Source: Lachnospiraceae bacterium UBA3633 (GTDB lineage Bacteria > Bacillota > Clostridia > Lachnospirales > Lachnospiraceae). From it: DNA of 64,000 bases. Below the pieces are notes generated by a model that had not been told where the DNA came from, searched no databases, and saw nothing but the letters and a program-made list of their open reading frames with translations. Shown piece after piece: positions 37,144 through 45,187 of this stretch. The stretch spans positions 34,568 to 98,567 of the forward strand of contig DFKY01000020.1 of assembly GCA_002374095.1 (NCBI GenBank), in the 5' to 3' direction. Made by a program: the position numbers and the translations under genes. The stretch's first letter is position 1. Every line of letters begins with the position of its first letter.

Positions 37144-38296
37144 AGCTATACTTTCCAATAAAATAAGAAGTGCGCTTACTATGCTTGGTATAATTATAGG
37201 TGTAGCAGCTGTTATAATTCTTGTATCAATAGTTTCTGGATACATGGGACAGATGGTAGAGCAATTTGAAGAAATGGGCGTCAATAAAATAACTATTTTT
37301 TGTAGAAATATGAATACAAGACATATTGATGATGATGACATGTACAAGTTCTGGGATGAACATCCTACATGGATTGACAGTCTTTCTCCAACAGTTACGC
37401 TTTCATCGGCCATTGCAAAGTCAGGTAGTGATAATCTTGATTCTACTACGATAACAGGAGTATCAGAAGATTATCTTGATATTATGAAGTATAAAGTAGA
37501 AGAAGGTAGAAATCTTGTGTATGCTGATGTAGCTGGTAGGTCAAGCGTATGTGTGATAGGATCTTATGTGGCAAATACGTTTTACGGGTCTGCAGAAAAG
37601 GCATATGAAGATACTATAAAAATAAATGGGAAACCATTTACAATTGTAGGAGTAATTGAGACTCAAGATGAAGATAATTTTGAGGAAGGTGGCACTGATG
37701 ATTTTATATGGATACCTTATACAGTAGCTACTAAGATGAATAGAAATGGCTTTATCAACAATTTTGTTATGAACTCAACAGATACACTTTATACCGAAGA
37801 GATAACAGAAGCTTTAGAAGAAAAGCTTTCAAATGTGTTTAAAAATGATAGATTATATAATGTAATGGCAAACTCATCTATCATAAAGCAGCTTAATCAA
37901 TCTATAGGGACTCTCACCGCTATGCTTGCGGGGATTGCAGGTATATCACTACTTGTGGCAGGGATAGGAGTTATGAATATAATGCTTGTATCAGTGACAG
38001 AGAGAACAAGAGAAATTGGTATACGAAAAGCACTTGGAGCAAGACAAGGTGTCATCATGCAGCAATTTGTTATAGAAGCTGCAGTTACTTCAACAATTGG
38101 TGGTGTCTTTGGCATAGCGATAGGAGCATTTGCTACAAAGTCTATAGGTGCCGTCATGGATATAAAAGCCAATCCTACAGTATGGGCAGTTTTACTATCT
38201 TTTGGAGTTTCTGTAGCGATAGGACTAATCTTTGGTTATCTTCCTGCTAAAAATGCTGCAAGACTTAACCCTATAGATGCATTAAGAGTTGATTAA
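37115..38296 (+). CDS. ABC transporter permease, MacB/FtsX family
   Basis: One N-terminal membrane helix (SALTMLGIIIGVAAVIILVS) is followed by an extracytoplasmic MacB-type periplasmic core (residues about 50-260). Three C-terminal helices belong to the FtsX domain, with the conserved loop VTERTREIGIRKALGARQG after the first. The start at 37115 (MLQSFKLAIKAIL) matches family N-termini and gives a 29-base overlap with the ATPase gene; an ATG at 37097 is also possible. With the adaptor and ATPase it forms a MacAB-like exporter. Confidence 0.92.
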   Translation: MLQSFKLAIKAILSNKIRSALTMLGIIIGVAAVIILVSIVSGYMGQMVEQFEEMGVNKITIFCRNMNTRHIDDDDMYKFWDEHPTWIDSLSPTVTLSSAIAKSGSDNLDSTTITGVSEDYLDIMKYKVEEGRNLVYADVAGRSSVCVIGSYVANTFYGSAEKAYEDTIKINGKPFTIVGVIETQDEDNFEEGGTDDFIWIPYTVATKMNRNGFINNFVMNSTDTLYTEEITEALEEKLSNVFKNDRLYNVMANSSIIKQLNQSIGTLTAMLAGIAGISLLVAGIGVMNIMLVSVTERTREIGIRKALGARQGVIMQQFVIEAAVTSTIGGVFGIAIGAFATKSIGAVMDIKANPTVWAVLLSFGVSVAIGLIFGYLPAKNAARLNPIDALRVD

Positions 38297-38316
38297 CCCT
38301 AACATTAACTTTATAA

Positions 38317-39726
38317 ATGAAGAAAAAATTTAATCTTGATCAGAAAAAGGCAGTGACATTTGCTAATGGTCCTTGTCTTGTGGTGTCTGGACCAGGATCT
38401 GGGAAGACTTATGTCCTTACAAATCGGATACTATACTTAATCGCAAAGTATAAAGTAGATCCACAAAATATTCTTGTTATAACTTTTACAAGAGCATCAG
38501 CTTGCGAGATGAAGAAAAGGTTTGAGGCATTACTTCTTGAATATGGTATAGAAATCAGTAATAAGCCGCATTTTGGTACATTTCATTCTATATTTTATGA
38601 GATATTAAGAAATGATTTTGGGTATACAAAAGATAGTCTTATAACTAAAGAAGAATCAATAGAATATGTAAGAAAAGTTTTGACACAAAATGTGGGGATA
38701 GGATTTGATAATAATAAATTAAATAAAATATTAATAGACATTAATGCGTATAAACTTGCTAAAGACAGAGAAGAATCATACATCCCCGATAGTATAGACG
38801 AAAAGACTTTTGAAAAAGTATATGAAGTCTATGCAAAAGAACTATATAACAATCGAAAATTAGATTTTTTTGATATGATATATAAGTGTTCATCACTTTT
38901 ATCATCTGATAAAAATAAATTAGTAAAATATCAGAATCTTTTTAAGTACATACTGATTGATGAATTTCAAGACATCAATAGATCACAGTATAATCTTATA
39001 AAGATGATATGTAAGACAAGAAATGTATTTGTAGTCGGTGATGATGACCAGAGTATATATAGTTTTAGAGGTTCAAAACCTGATGTTATGAAAAGCTTTC
39101 TATGTGATTATAGTGATGCAAGTATTATACATTTAGATATAAATTATAGAAGCAAAAAGAATATTGTGACATTTTCAAAAAGGCTTATCAATGCTAATAA
39201 GAAAAGAATATATAAAGATTTAAAGTCAAATGATATAGAAGATGGACAGATAGTTATAAAGAAATTTAATGATTCGAGAGATGAAGATTATTATATAGTA
39301 AAAGAGATTGAAAGATATAAAAGTCTTGGCATACCATATAGTGAGATGGCGATACTTTATAGGACAAATCTTTTGTCACATTCCATTGTGAGAGATTTCA
39401 AAAATCGAAGTATTCCTTATAAAATTAAAGATGAACTTGATATACATGGTGATAAAGATATAAGTGAAAAGGAAGAAAAAGTTTCTCTTATGACATTTCA
39501 CCTTTCTAAAGGACTGGAGTATAAGGTTGTATTTATTATAGATGCTAATGACGGCATCATGCCACATAAAAAAAGTATAAGAAGTTTTGATGTGGAAAGC
39601 GAGAGAAGACTTTTTTATGTAGCGATGACAAGGGCAAAAGTGAGTCTTCATATACTTTTTACAATTAGGCGATTTGGTAAAAATTATAAAGCTTCAAGAT
39701 TTATCTTTGAGGCCATAGGAGGATAG
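38317..39726 (+). CDS. Short UvrD/PcrA-like superfamily 1 helicase (469 aa)
   Basis: All core SF1A motifs are present: GPGSGKTYVLTNRILYLI, FTRASACEMKKRF, IDEFQDINRSQ, VGDDDQSIYSFRGSK, NYRSKKNIV, MTFHLSKGLEYKVVFI and VAMTRAKVSLHIL. Compared with PcrA at 17898-20207 (769 aa), it lacks about 150-170 residues between motifs IV and V, where domain 2B lies, and the C-terminal Tudor-like tail. It therefore is a compact, probably active helicase rather than a broken gene: the frame is intact and the motifs are conserved. Its place between a transporter and a two-component system gives no functional hint; the ribosome binding site of the next gene lies in its last codons. Confidence 0.85.
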   Translation: MKKKFNLDQKKAVTFANGPCLVVSGPGSGKTYVLTNRILYLIAKYKVDPQNILVITFTRASACEMKKRFEALLLEYGIEISNKPHFGTFHSIFYEILRNDFGYTKDSLITKEESIEYVRKVLTQNVGIGFDNNKLNKILIDINAYKLAKDREESYIPDSIDEKTFEKVYEVYAKELYNNRKLDFFDMIYKCSSLLSSDKNKLVKYQNLFKYILIDEFQDINRSQYNLIKMICKTRNVFVVGDDDQSIYSFRGSKPDVMKSFLCDYSDASIIHLDINYRSKKNIVTFSKRLINANKKRIYKDLKSNDIEDGQIVIKKFNDSRDEDYYIVKEIERYKSLGIPYSEMAILYRTNLLSHSIVRDFKNRSIPYKIKDELDIHGDKDISEKEEKVSLMTFHLSKGLEYKVVFIIDANDGIMPHKKSIRSFDVESERRLFYVAMTRAKVSLHILFTIRRFGKNYKASRFIFEAIGG

Positions 39727-39727
39727 A

Positions 39728-40432
39728 ATGAAAAAAAGAGAAAAAATACTTGTAGTTGATGATGAAGCAAGAATAAGGAAACTTATAGGAGATTTTTTGA
39801 CTGGCAGTGGGTTTGATGTGACGGAAGCTGGGGATGGAGAAGAGGCACTGAAAAAGTTCAAAACTGATAAAGATATAAAACTCATAGTCCTTGATGTTAT
39901 GATGCCAAAACTTGATGGATACATGACTTTGGAAGAGATAAGAAAGACGTCAAGAGTGCCAGTTGTGCTTCTTACAGCAAAAGGAGAAGAGAATGATCAG
40001 ATAAGGGGCTTTGAGGCAGGAGCAGATGATTATGTACAAAAGCCTTTTTCTCCTAAAATTCTTGTAGCCAGAATCAATGCTATACTCAAGAGAAACGAAG
40101 AGAGCGATGAAAATGTAGAGTCAGGTGGTATTCTTATAGATAAGGCTTCACATCAAGTATATGTAGACGGAAAGCCTGTTGATTTTTCATTTAAGGAATT
40201 TGAACTCATAGATTATCTTATGGAAAATGAAGGAATAGCACTTACTCGAGAGAAGATCTTAAGCTCGGTATGGAATTTTGATTACTTTGGTGATGCGAGA
40301 ACGGTTGATACACATATTAAAAAAGTAAGAGCAAAACTTGGTAAAAGAGGTGATGCCATAAAGACTCTTTGGGGATATGGATATAAATTTGAAGCTCTTG
40401 AGAATAAAAAAGATACTAAAAAGAAAAAGTAG
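39728..40432 (+). CDS. OmpR/PhoB-family response regulator
   Basis: Receiver domain (residues 1-120): acidic pair in VVDDEARIRK, phospho-acceptor D56 in LIVLDVMMPKLDGY, Thr in LLTAKG, and Lys in YVQKPFSP. A winged-helix DNA-binding domain follows (FSFKEFELIDYLMENEG through DTHIKKVRAKLG). A lysine-rich tail ends the protein. GGAGGA at 39718-39723 is its ribosome binding site and overlaps the helicase gene end. The histidine kinase gene begins six bases downstream, so they form a cognate pair. Targets are unknown; the nearby transporter genes are reasonable candidates. Confidence 0.95.
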   Translation: MKKREKILVVDDEARIRKLIGDFLTGSGFDVTEAGDGEEALKKFKTDKDIKLIVLDVMMPKLDGYMTLEEIRKTSRVPVVLLTAKGEENDQIRGFEAGADDYVQKPFSPKILVARINAILKRNEESDENVESGGILIDKASHQVYVDGKPVDFSFKEFELIDYLMENEGIALTREKILSSVWNFDYFGDARTVDTHIKKVRAKLGKRGDAIKTLWGYGYKFEALENKKDTKKKK

Positions 40433-40438
40433 GATGAT

Positions 40439-41989
40439 ATGAAGAAGAGCATAAGATGGAAAATGACAATTACATTTGTGATAGTCATGGTGTGCCTTAT
40501 AGGAAGCATACTTCTTTTTAATACGTTATTTTTAGAAAGAATATATATAAATAATAAGAGAGATGTTATAAAACAATCATACTATGCACTTGATAAAGGA
40601 CTTGCTGAAGCATATAACAAAGGGTATACTCTACCAGAACTTTTCACAAGAAAAAGAGGACCAAATGGTGAGTTTGTGGATAGTAATCTTTCGTCATTTT
40701 TAAGAGAACTACAAGAAATATATGGTGTGACAACAGTGCTCATGGATTCAGAAAATAAGACATATTCATTATTTCAAAATAGCTCAAGACTTGATAGACG
40801 TATGATGGATTATATTTTTAATAATGACATCAATAATATAAGATTAAATGTACTTGAGAAGACAAAAAATTATACTATCGGGATAAGTGATATAAGGCAA
40901 CCAGGTTTTTCGTCAAATCTCGAATGCTTTGGATTTTTAAGTGACAATGAGACGGCATTTTTACTAAATATCCCTATAGAATCAATTGAAGAACCTATTA
41001 CTTTATTTAATAAAGCTCTTATAATAGTATCAATAATAACCTTGATTATAGGGTCGATACTAATATTTGTATTATCTAATCGTCTTTCAAAGCCTTTGCT
41101 TGAATTATCAAAAATATCAAAAAAGATGAGTAGGCTTGAATTTGAAAATCGCTATGAAGGTAGTGCTATAGATGAGATAGGAATACTTGGCAATTCGATG
41201 AATGAAATGAGCGAAAAGCTTGAAAAGTCCATAAAAGAGTTAAAAAATGCCAATTATATGCTAAAAAAGGATTTGGAGAAAAAAGAACAGCTTGATATAA
41301 TGAGACAAGAATTTGTAGCCAATGTCTCTCATGAATTAAAGACCCCCATATCCCTTATAAAAGGCTATGCAGAGGGGCTTGAGACAGAGAGTGTGATAAA
41401 TGATAAAGAAAATAGAGATTATTATGTAAAGGTTATAAGAGATGAAGCAGATAAGATGGGTGATATGGTAAGAGAGCTTTTAGACCTTTCAGCGCTTGAG
41501 AGAGGCATGGACAATCTTGATTTTTCTCGTATCAGTTTAAGTGAAATAGTTGAAGGGGTTGTAAAGAGCTTTGAAATTAAGTTGCAAGAGAAAAGCATAA
41601 AACTTGAGACTAGTATAGATGAAAATGTATATGTCTGGGCGGATGGTTATAAACTCGAAGAAGTTATAAGGAATTATCTTTCAAATGCTATTAATCATGT
41701 AAATGACAAAAAGATAATTAAAATGTCAAGTGAAAAGATTAATGATAGTATTGTGCGTCTTTCTGTATTTAATTCTGGCGTTATACTATCAGATGATGAT
41801 ATGTTAAAAGTGTGGGAAAAATTTTATAAAGTTGACAAGGCTCATACTCGTGAGTATGGCGGGACAGGACTTGGGCTTAGTATAGTAAAAGCTATTGCGG
41901 ATGGACATGGAACTACTTGTGGATGTATAGGCAAAGAAATAAACGGGACACAAGGTATGGAATTTTACTTTGATTTGTATTTGAAATAA
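40439..41989 (+). CDS. Sensor histidine kinase with HAMP domain
   Basis: Two membrane helices (residues about 9-30 and 195-217) flank an extracellular sensor region of about 165 residues with no recognised domain. The HAMP linker follows (SNRLSKPLLELSKISKKM). The phosphorylated histidine is H298 in NVSHELKTPISLIKG. The ATPase domain has EEVIRNYLSNAINH (N box), WEKFYKVDKAH (F box) and GGTGLGLSIVKAI (G box). The order HAMP-HisKA-HATPase and the pairing with the OmpR-type regulator are standard. The ligand is not deducible. Confidence 0.94.
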   Translation: MKKSIRWKMTITFVIVMVCLIGSILLFNTLFLERIYINNKRDVIKQSYYALDKGLAEAYNKGYTLPELFTRKRGPNGEFVDSNLSSFLRELQEIYGVTTVLMDSENKTYSLFQNSSRLDRRMMDYIFNNDINNIRLNVLEKTKNYTIGISDIRQPGFSSNLECFGFLSDNETAFLLNIPIESIEEPITLFNKALIIVSIITLIIGSILIFVLSNRLSKPLLELSKISKKMSRLEFENRYEGSAIDEIGILGNSMNEMSEKLEKSIKELKNANYMLKKDLEKKEQLDIMRQEFVANVSHELKTPISLIKGYAEGLETESVINDKENRDYYVKVIRDEADKMGDMVRELLDLSALERGMDNLDFSRISLSEIVEGVVKSFEIKLQEKSIKLETSIDENVYVWADGYKLEEVIRNYLSNAINHVNDKKIIKMSSEKINDSIVRLSVFNSGVILSDDDMLKVWEKFYKVDKAHTREYGGTGLGLSIVKAIADGHGTTCGCIGKEINGTQGMEFYFDLYLK

Positions 41990-41990
41990 T

Positions 41991-42992
41991 ATGAAAAAAA
42001 TAATAAAAGCACCTGCAAAAATCAATTTATGTCTAAAAGTAAATGGTAAAAGAGATGATGGTTATCACGATCTTTCTATGGTCATGCAAGAAATCTCTCT
42101 ATTTGATACTATGGAATTTGAAATAGTGAGTGAGAAAGATTTTGATATATTTAGATTCTTGCCAAAGTTTGATATACCTATAAAACTCCCAGAACTTCCT
42201 AAGATTGATATAGATTTTTTAAATCAATTTTTTGTAAAAAAATTTGACTATGATTCTGATAAGCAGATTAATTTGAGAAGTAATTATGGATATATACCAA
42301 CTGATGAGAAAAATCTTGTATACAAGGTGATAAAATATATCTTTGATAAGTATGGAATAAAAGATAAAATATATATTTTCTTAAAAAAAATGATTCCTAC
42401 AAGTGGCGGACTTGGTGGCGGTTCAAGTGATGCAGCGAGTATGTTACTTTTTCTTGATAGACATTATAAGCTTAAACTTAGCATTGACGAACTAAATGCT
42501 ATAGCGGCAATGTTTGGATCGGACATACCATTTTTTGTGCATAAAAAAGTGAGCATTTGTGAGGGAAGAGGCGAGATAGTAAAAGAATTAAAGTCATATA
42601 ATAATTACTATATCCTTATAGCTACACCAAATGTTAGAGTATCTACGAGAGAAATTTTTTCACGTGTGGACCAGTATTCTGTAAGTGATGAAAGAAGAAA
42701 AGAAGAAGATATTAAGTTTTTGAAAGTGCTTGAAGCAATAAAAGAAAGAAATATCTATAAACTTTCTGACAATGTTTTTAATGATTTAGAAATTGTCACA
42801 GAGCCAATGTTTGAAAAAGTTGGGGCATTTAAGAAACGAATAAAAGAACTTGGCGCTATTACATCACTTATGTCAGGAAGTGGACCTACAGTTTTTGGCA
42901 TTTTTAATTCATATTTTAAAGTGCTGAATTGTAAAAATGTAATGAAAAAAGAGAATAAAGATTCCTTTATATTTATAGCACGACCGATATAG
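41991..42992 (+). CDS. ispE: 4-diphosphocytidyl-2-C-methyl-D-erythritol kinase
   Basis: A GHMP kinase of the MEP isoprenoid pathway, phosphorylating CDP-methylerythritol. KAPAKINLCLKVNGKRDDGYHDLSMVMQ carries the N-terminal active-site block; IPTSGGLGGGSSDAASML is the ATP-binding glycine loop; MSGSGPTVFGIF is the third GHMP motif. At 333 residues it is about 40 longer than usual. The extra material lies at residues about 48-85, between the N-terminal strands and NLRSNYGYIPTDEKNLVYK, and is rich in Asp, Phe and Lys. It begins one base after the kinase gene and is the last gene before a terminator-like hairpin. Confidence 0.92.
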   Translation: MKKIIKAPAKINLCLKVNGKRDDGYHDLSMVMQEISLFDTMEFEIVSEKDFDIFRFLPKFDIPIKLPELPKIDIDFLNQFFVKKFDYDSDKQINLRSNYGYIPTDEKNLVYKVIKYIFDKYGIKDKIYIFLKKMIPTSGGLGGGSSDAASMLLFLDRHYKLKLSIDELNAIAAMFGSDIPFFVHKKVSICEGRGEIVKELKSYNNYYILIATPNVRVSTREIFSRVDQYSVSDERRKEEDIKFLKVLEAIKERNIYKLSDNVFNDLEIVTEPMFEKVGAFKKRIKELGAITSLMSGSGPTVFGIFNSYFKVLNCKNVMKKENKDSFIFIARPI

Positions 42993-43017
42993 GGTTTATA
43001 TTAAAAAACCTTAAAAT

Positions 43018-43049
43018 TAGGGGGAAAAGGGTTAAAATCCCTATTTTTA
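43018..43049 (+). terminator. Probable weak terminator after ispE
   Basis: TAGGG (43018-43022) can pair with CCCTA (43039-43043), or AGGG (43028-43031) with CCCT, each followed by the T run at 43044-43048. The stem is short, but it separates ispE from a new promoter at 43050. Confidence 0.5.
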
Positions 43050-43078
43050 TTGACAAAATGACTATAATGTTGTATATT
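43050..43078 (+). promoter_or_regulatory. Promoter of the tetR-RND efflux operon
   Basis: TTGACA (43050-43055), a 17-base spacer and TATATT (43073-43078) form a near-consensus promoter. The predicted start site lies within the adjacent inverted repeats, so a bound repressor would block initiation. Confidence 0.72.
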
Positions 43079-43101
43079 TGACAAGTGTCAAAAAGTGACA
43101 C
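43079..43101. promoter_or_regulatory. Probable TetR-family operator overlapping the transcription start
   Basis: Three alternating pentamers are present: TGACA (43079-43083), TGTCA (43086-43090) and TGACA (43096-43100). They give a small dyad TGACA-AG-TGTCA and a perfect six-base inverted repeat GTGTCA-N5-TGACAC (43085-43090 with 43096-43101). Position just after the -10 element and before tetR fits autorepression. Confidence 0.6.
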
Positions 43102-43133
43102 ATAGTACAAAATAGTAAAGTTTAGGAGTTATT

Positions 43134-43739
43134 ATGGCACTAGAGCATTTTTACAACATTAAAGAAAAAAAGAAGAATAATATTCTTGATGCTATTGAAA
43201 AATGTATGCAGCAATATAATTATGATGAACTATCTGTCAATGATATAGTAAAGGAAGCGGATATATCAAGAGGAAGCTTTTATAATTATTTTGTAGATAA
43301 GAATGATGCGGTAGAGACATTAATAAAAGAAAAAATTAAGACAGTTTTTGAAAAATTTAAAGAATGCATAATTAAAAATGATGGAAAACTTTTTGATGGT
43401 GTATATGATGGATACATGCAGATAAAAGACATGTTAAGAAATAAAATATTTTTCACGATTATGAAAAATTTAAAATTTTTTATAGAGATAGGTCATAAGA
43501 TTTTATATTCAAAAGGATATGAAGAAGAATTACAGGGATTCTTAGATTGGCTACTTGAAAATACTGTGGAAGGAAGGGAGATATTTAAGACAAGAGAGGA
43601 CATGGCCAATATTGTAGATCTCCTTATAGCATTAATTTCCAATATTACACTTAAGATGGTAATTATAAGTGATAAAAATGATAATAATTATGGTTTTGAA
43701 TATAAATTTAATGTTATTAAAAAAGGTGTTATGAGTTAA
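43134..43739 (+). CDS. TetR/AcrR-family transcriptional regulator
   Basis: N-terminal helix-turn-helix (residues about 10-55): KNNILDAIEKCMQQYNYDEL, VNDIVKEADISRGSFYNYF and DKNDAVETLI. The C-terminal ligand-binding domain is poorly conserved. The 201-residue length is typical. AGGAG at 43124-43128 precedes the ATG by five bases. It is the first gene of an efflux operon and lies behind a promoter with inverted repeats, so it probably represses itself and the pump genes until an inducer binds. The inducer is unknown. Confidence 0.92.
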   Translation: MALEHFYNIKEKKKNNILDAIEKCMQQYNYDELSVNDIVKEADISRGSFYNYFVDKNDAVETLIKEKIKTVFEKFKECIIKNDGKLFDGVYDGYMQIKDMLRNKIFFTIMKNLKFFIEIGHKILYSKGYEEELQGFLDWLLENTVEGREIFKTREDMANIVDLLIALISNITLKMVIISDKNDNNYGFEYKFNVIKKGVMS

Positions 43740-43759
43740 ACTAAAAGGAGGATATGAAA

Positions 43760-45187
43760 ATGGAAGAAATAGAAAAAAAGGATAAAAAAAGTAACAATAT
43801 AGTACTTATTATAGTTGGTATATTGATGCTTGTCGGTGTAGGATTTCTAATTTTTAATAAGCTTACAAAAGTAGATAAAGTTGATTTAAGTGCCATACCT
43901 GCGGTAAATGTGACGCATATAAGAAGAGGTAGTATCAATAAAGAAATATCTGTGATGGGAAGCATACTTCCAAATGATACATATTATGTACCAGCGAAAG
44001 TAGGCGGAGATATTAAAAAAATATATGTGCAAAATGGAGACCACGTAAAAAAAGGTGATCCAATATGTGAGATAGATGCCTCAAAAGAGATAGAAGCAGC
44101 TCGTATACAATATGATACAGCAAGAAGTAGTTATGAAAGAATGAGAAAACTTTATCAGGCTGGAGATATATCACTTCAAAACTTTGAGTCTGTAAAAGCA
44201 CAATATGATGCAGCAAAGCTTCAGTATGATACTAAGGTAGAGTACTCTACTCCGGTTGCTGTAGGAGATGGAGTGGTAGAAAATACCAATATGACTATCA
44301 ATACAAGTATAAAAGTTGAGACAGTTCTCTGCTATATTACATCAGAAGAAGGGAAAGAGATAAACTTTGGTGTGACAGAAAGAGTATTGAAAGGAATAGA
44401 GCTTGGAGAAAAGGTAACTATAGAAAAGGCAGGAAAAACTTATGAAGGATATATATCCAACATAGCAAATTTAATTAATACAAGCAACGGACTTTTTGAT
44501 GTGAAGGCAGTTATTACATCAATGAATGATTTTGCATCAGGAGTTATGGCAAAGGTAACTTTTGTATATGATAGAAGAAAAAATATCAATATCTTACCAA
44601 ATGAACTAGTATATTATGAAGGTGGAAATGCATATATATATATTGTAAATGACCAAAATACCATAGAAAAGAAGTATATAGATGTTGGTGTAGAAGATGA
44701 AAGGACTACAGAAGTGCTTACAAACCTTGATAAGAAGCTCAGAATTGTGTCGACATGGAACAATAGCCTTGCTGAAGGGACGCCTGTCAATGTAGTAAAA
44801 GATGAAGAAGTATATGATGAAGTAGACTTGCAAAATGACGTAAATAAAGAGATGGAAAAAAGAGTCAAAGAAACAAAAGCTACAAAAAGTAGCATAGAAG
44901 AATTGATTGATAAGATGGATGAAATCCCTGAAGAAACTAAAGCAGTGGAAGATTCTACAATGAGTGAGATAGAGACAACGCAGAAAGAAGAAGAGACAAC
45001 AGCAAAAGTTGAAGAAACTACAGCAAAAGCTAAAACTGTAAAAAAGAAAAAAGCAAAGAGTAATTCAAATAAAGGAAAAGAGACAATAGCAAGACCTAAA
45101 GAAACAGTCCCAACTATTGTACCAGAGGAAAACACAAATAATTCTATGCAACTTCCTTCAGATATAAAGATAACGGAGGTTCGCTAA
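43760..45187 (+). CDS. RND-type efflux adaptor (membrane fusion protein) with long low-complexity tail
   Basis: One N-terminal membrane helix (residues about 15-33) precedes a lipoyl-like hairpin unit (GGDIKKIYVQNGDHVKKGDPICEID), a coiled-coil segment (SYERMRKLYQAGDISLQNFE) and beta-barrel domains. The last 120 residues are a Lys/Glu/Thr-rich tail with repeats such as EETTAKVEETTAKAK, unlike standard adaptors. The ATG at 43760 is preferred: AAAGGAGG (43744-43751) is eight bases from it but only two from the ATG at 43754. The gene overlaps the RND gene by TAATG. It should bridge the inner-membrane pump and the TolC-like proteins, or the wall in a monoderm. Confidence 0.88.
   Translation: MEEIEKKDKKSNNIVLIIVGILMLVGVGFLIFNKLTKVDKVDLSAIPAVNVTHIRRGSINKEISVMGSILPNDTYYVPAKVGGDIKKIYVQNGDHVKKGDPICEIDASKEIEAARIQYDTARSSYERMRKLYQAGDISLQNFESVKAQYDAAKLQYDTKVEYSTPVAVGDGVVENTNMTINTSIKVETVLCYITSEEGKEINFGVTERVLKGIELGEKVTIEKAGKTYEGYISNIANLINTSNGLFDVKAVITSMNDFASGVMAKVTFVYDRRKNINILPNELVYYEGGNAYIYIVNDQNTIEKKYIDVGVEDERTTEVLTNLDKKLRIVSTWNNSLAEGTPVNVVKDEEVYDEVDLQNDVNKEMEKRVKETKATKSSIEELIDKMDEIPEETKAVEDSTMSEIETTQKEEETTAKVEETTAKAKTVKKKKAKSNSNKGKETIARPKETVPTIVPEENTNNSMQLPSDIKITEVR

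Noticed and set aside
44614..45135. A 173-codon minus-strand reading frame opposite the adaptor tail.
   Set aside because: It mirrors the low-complexity Lys/Glu/Thr tail (giving Ser/Phe/Val runs) and has no start signals; the plus-strand gene explains it.
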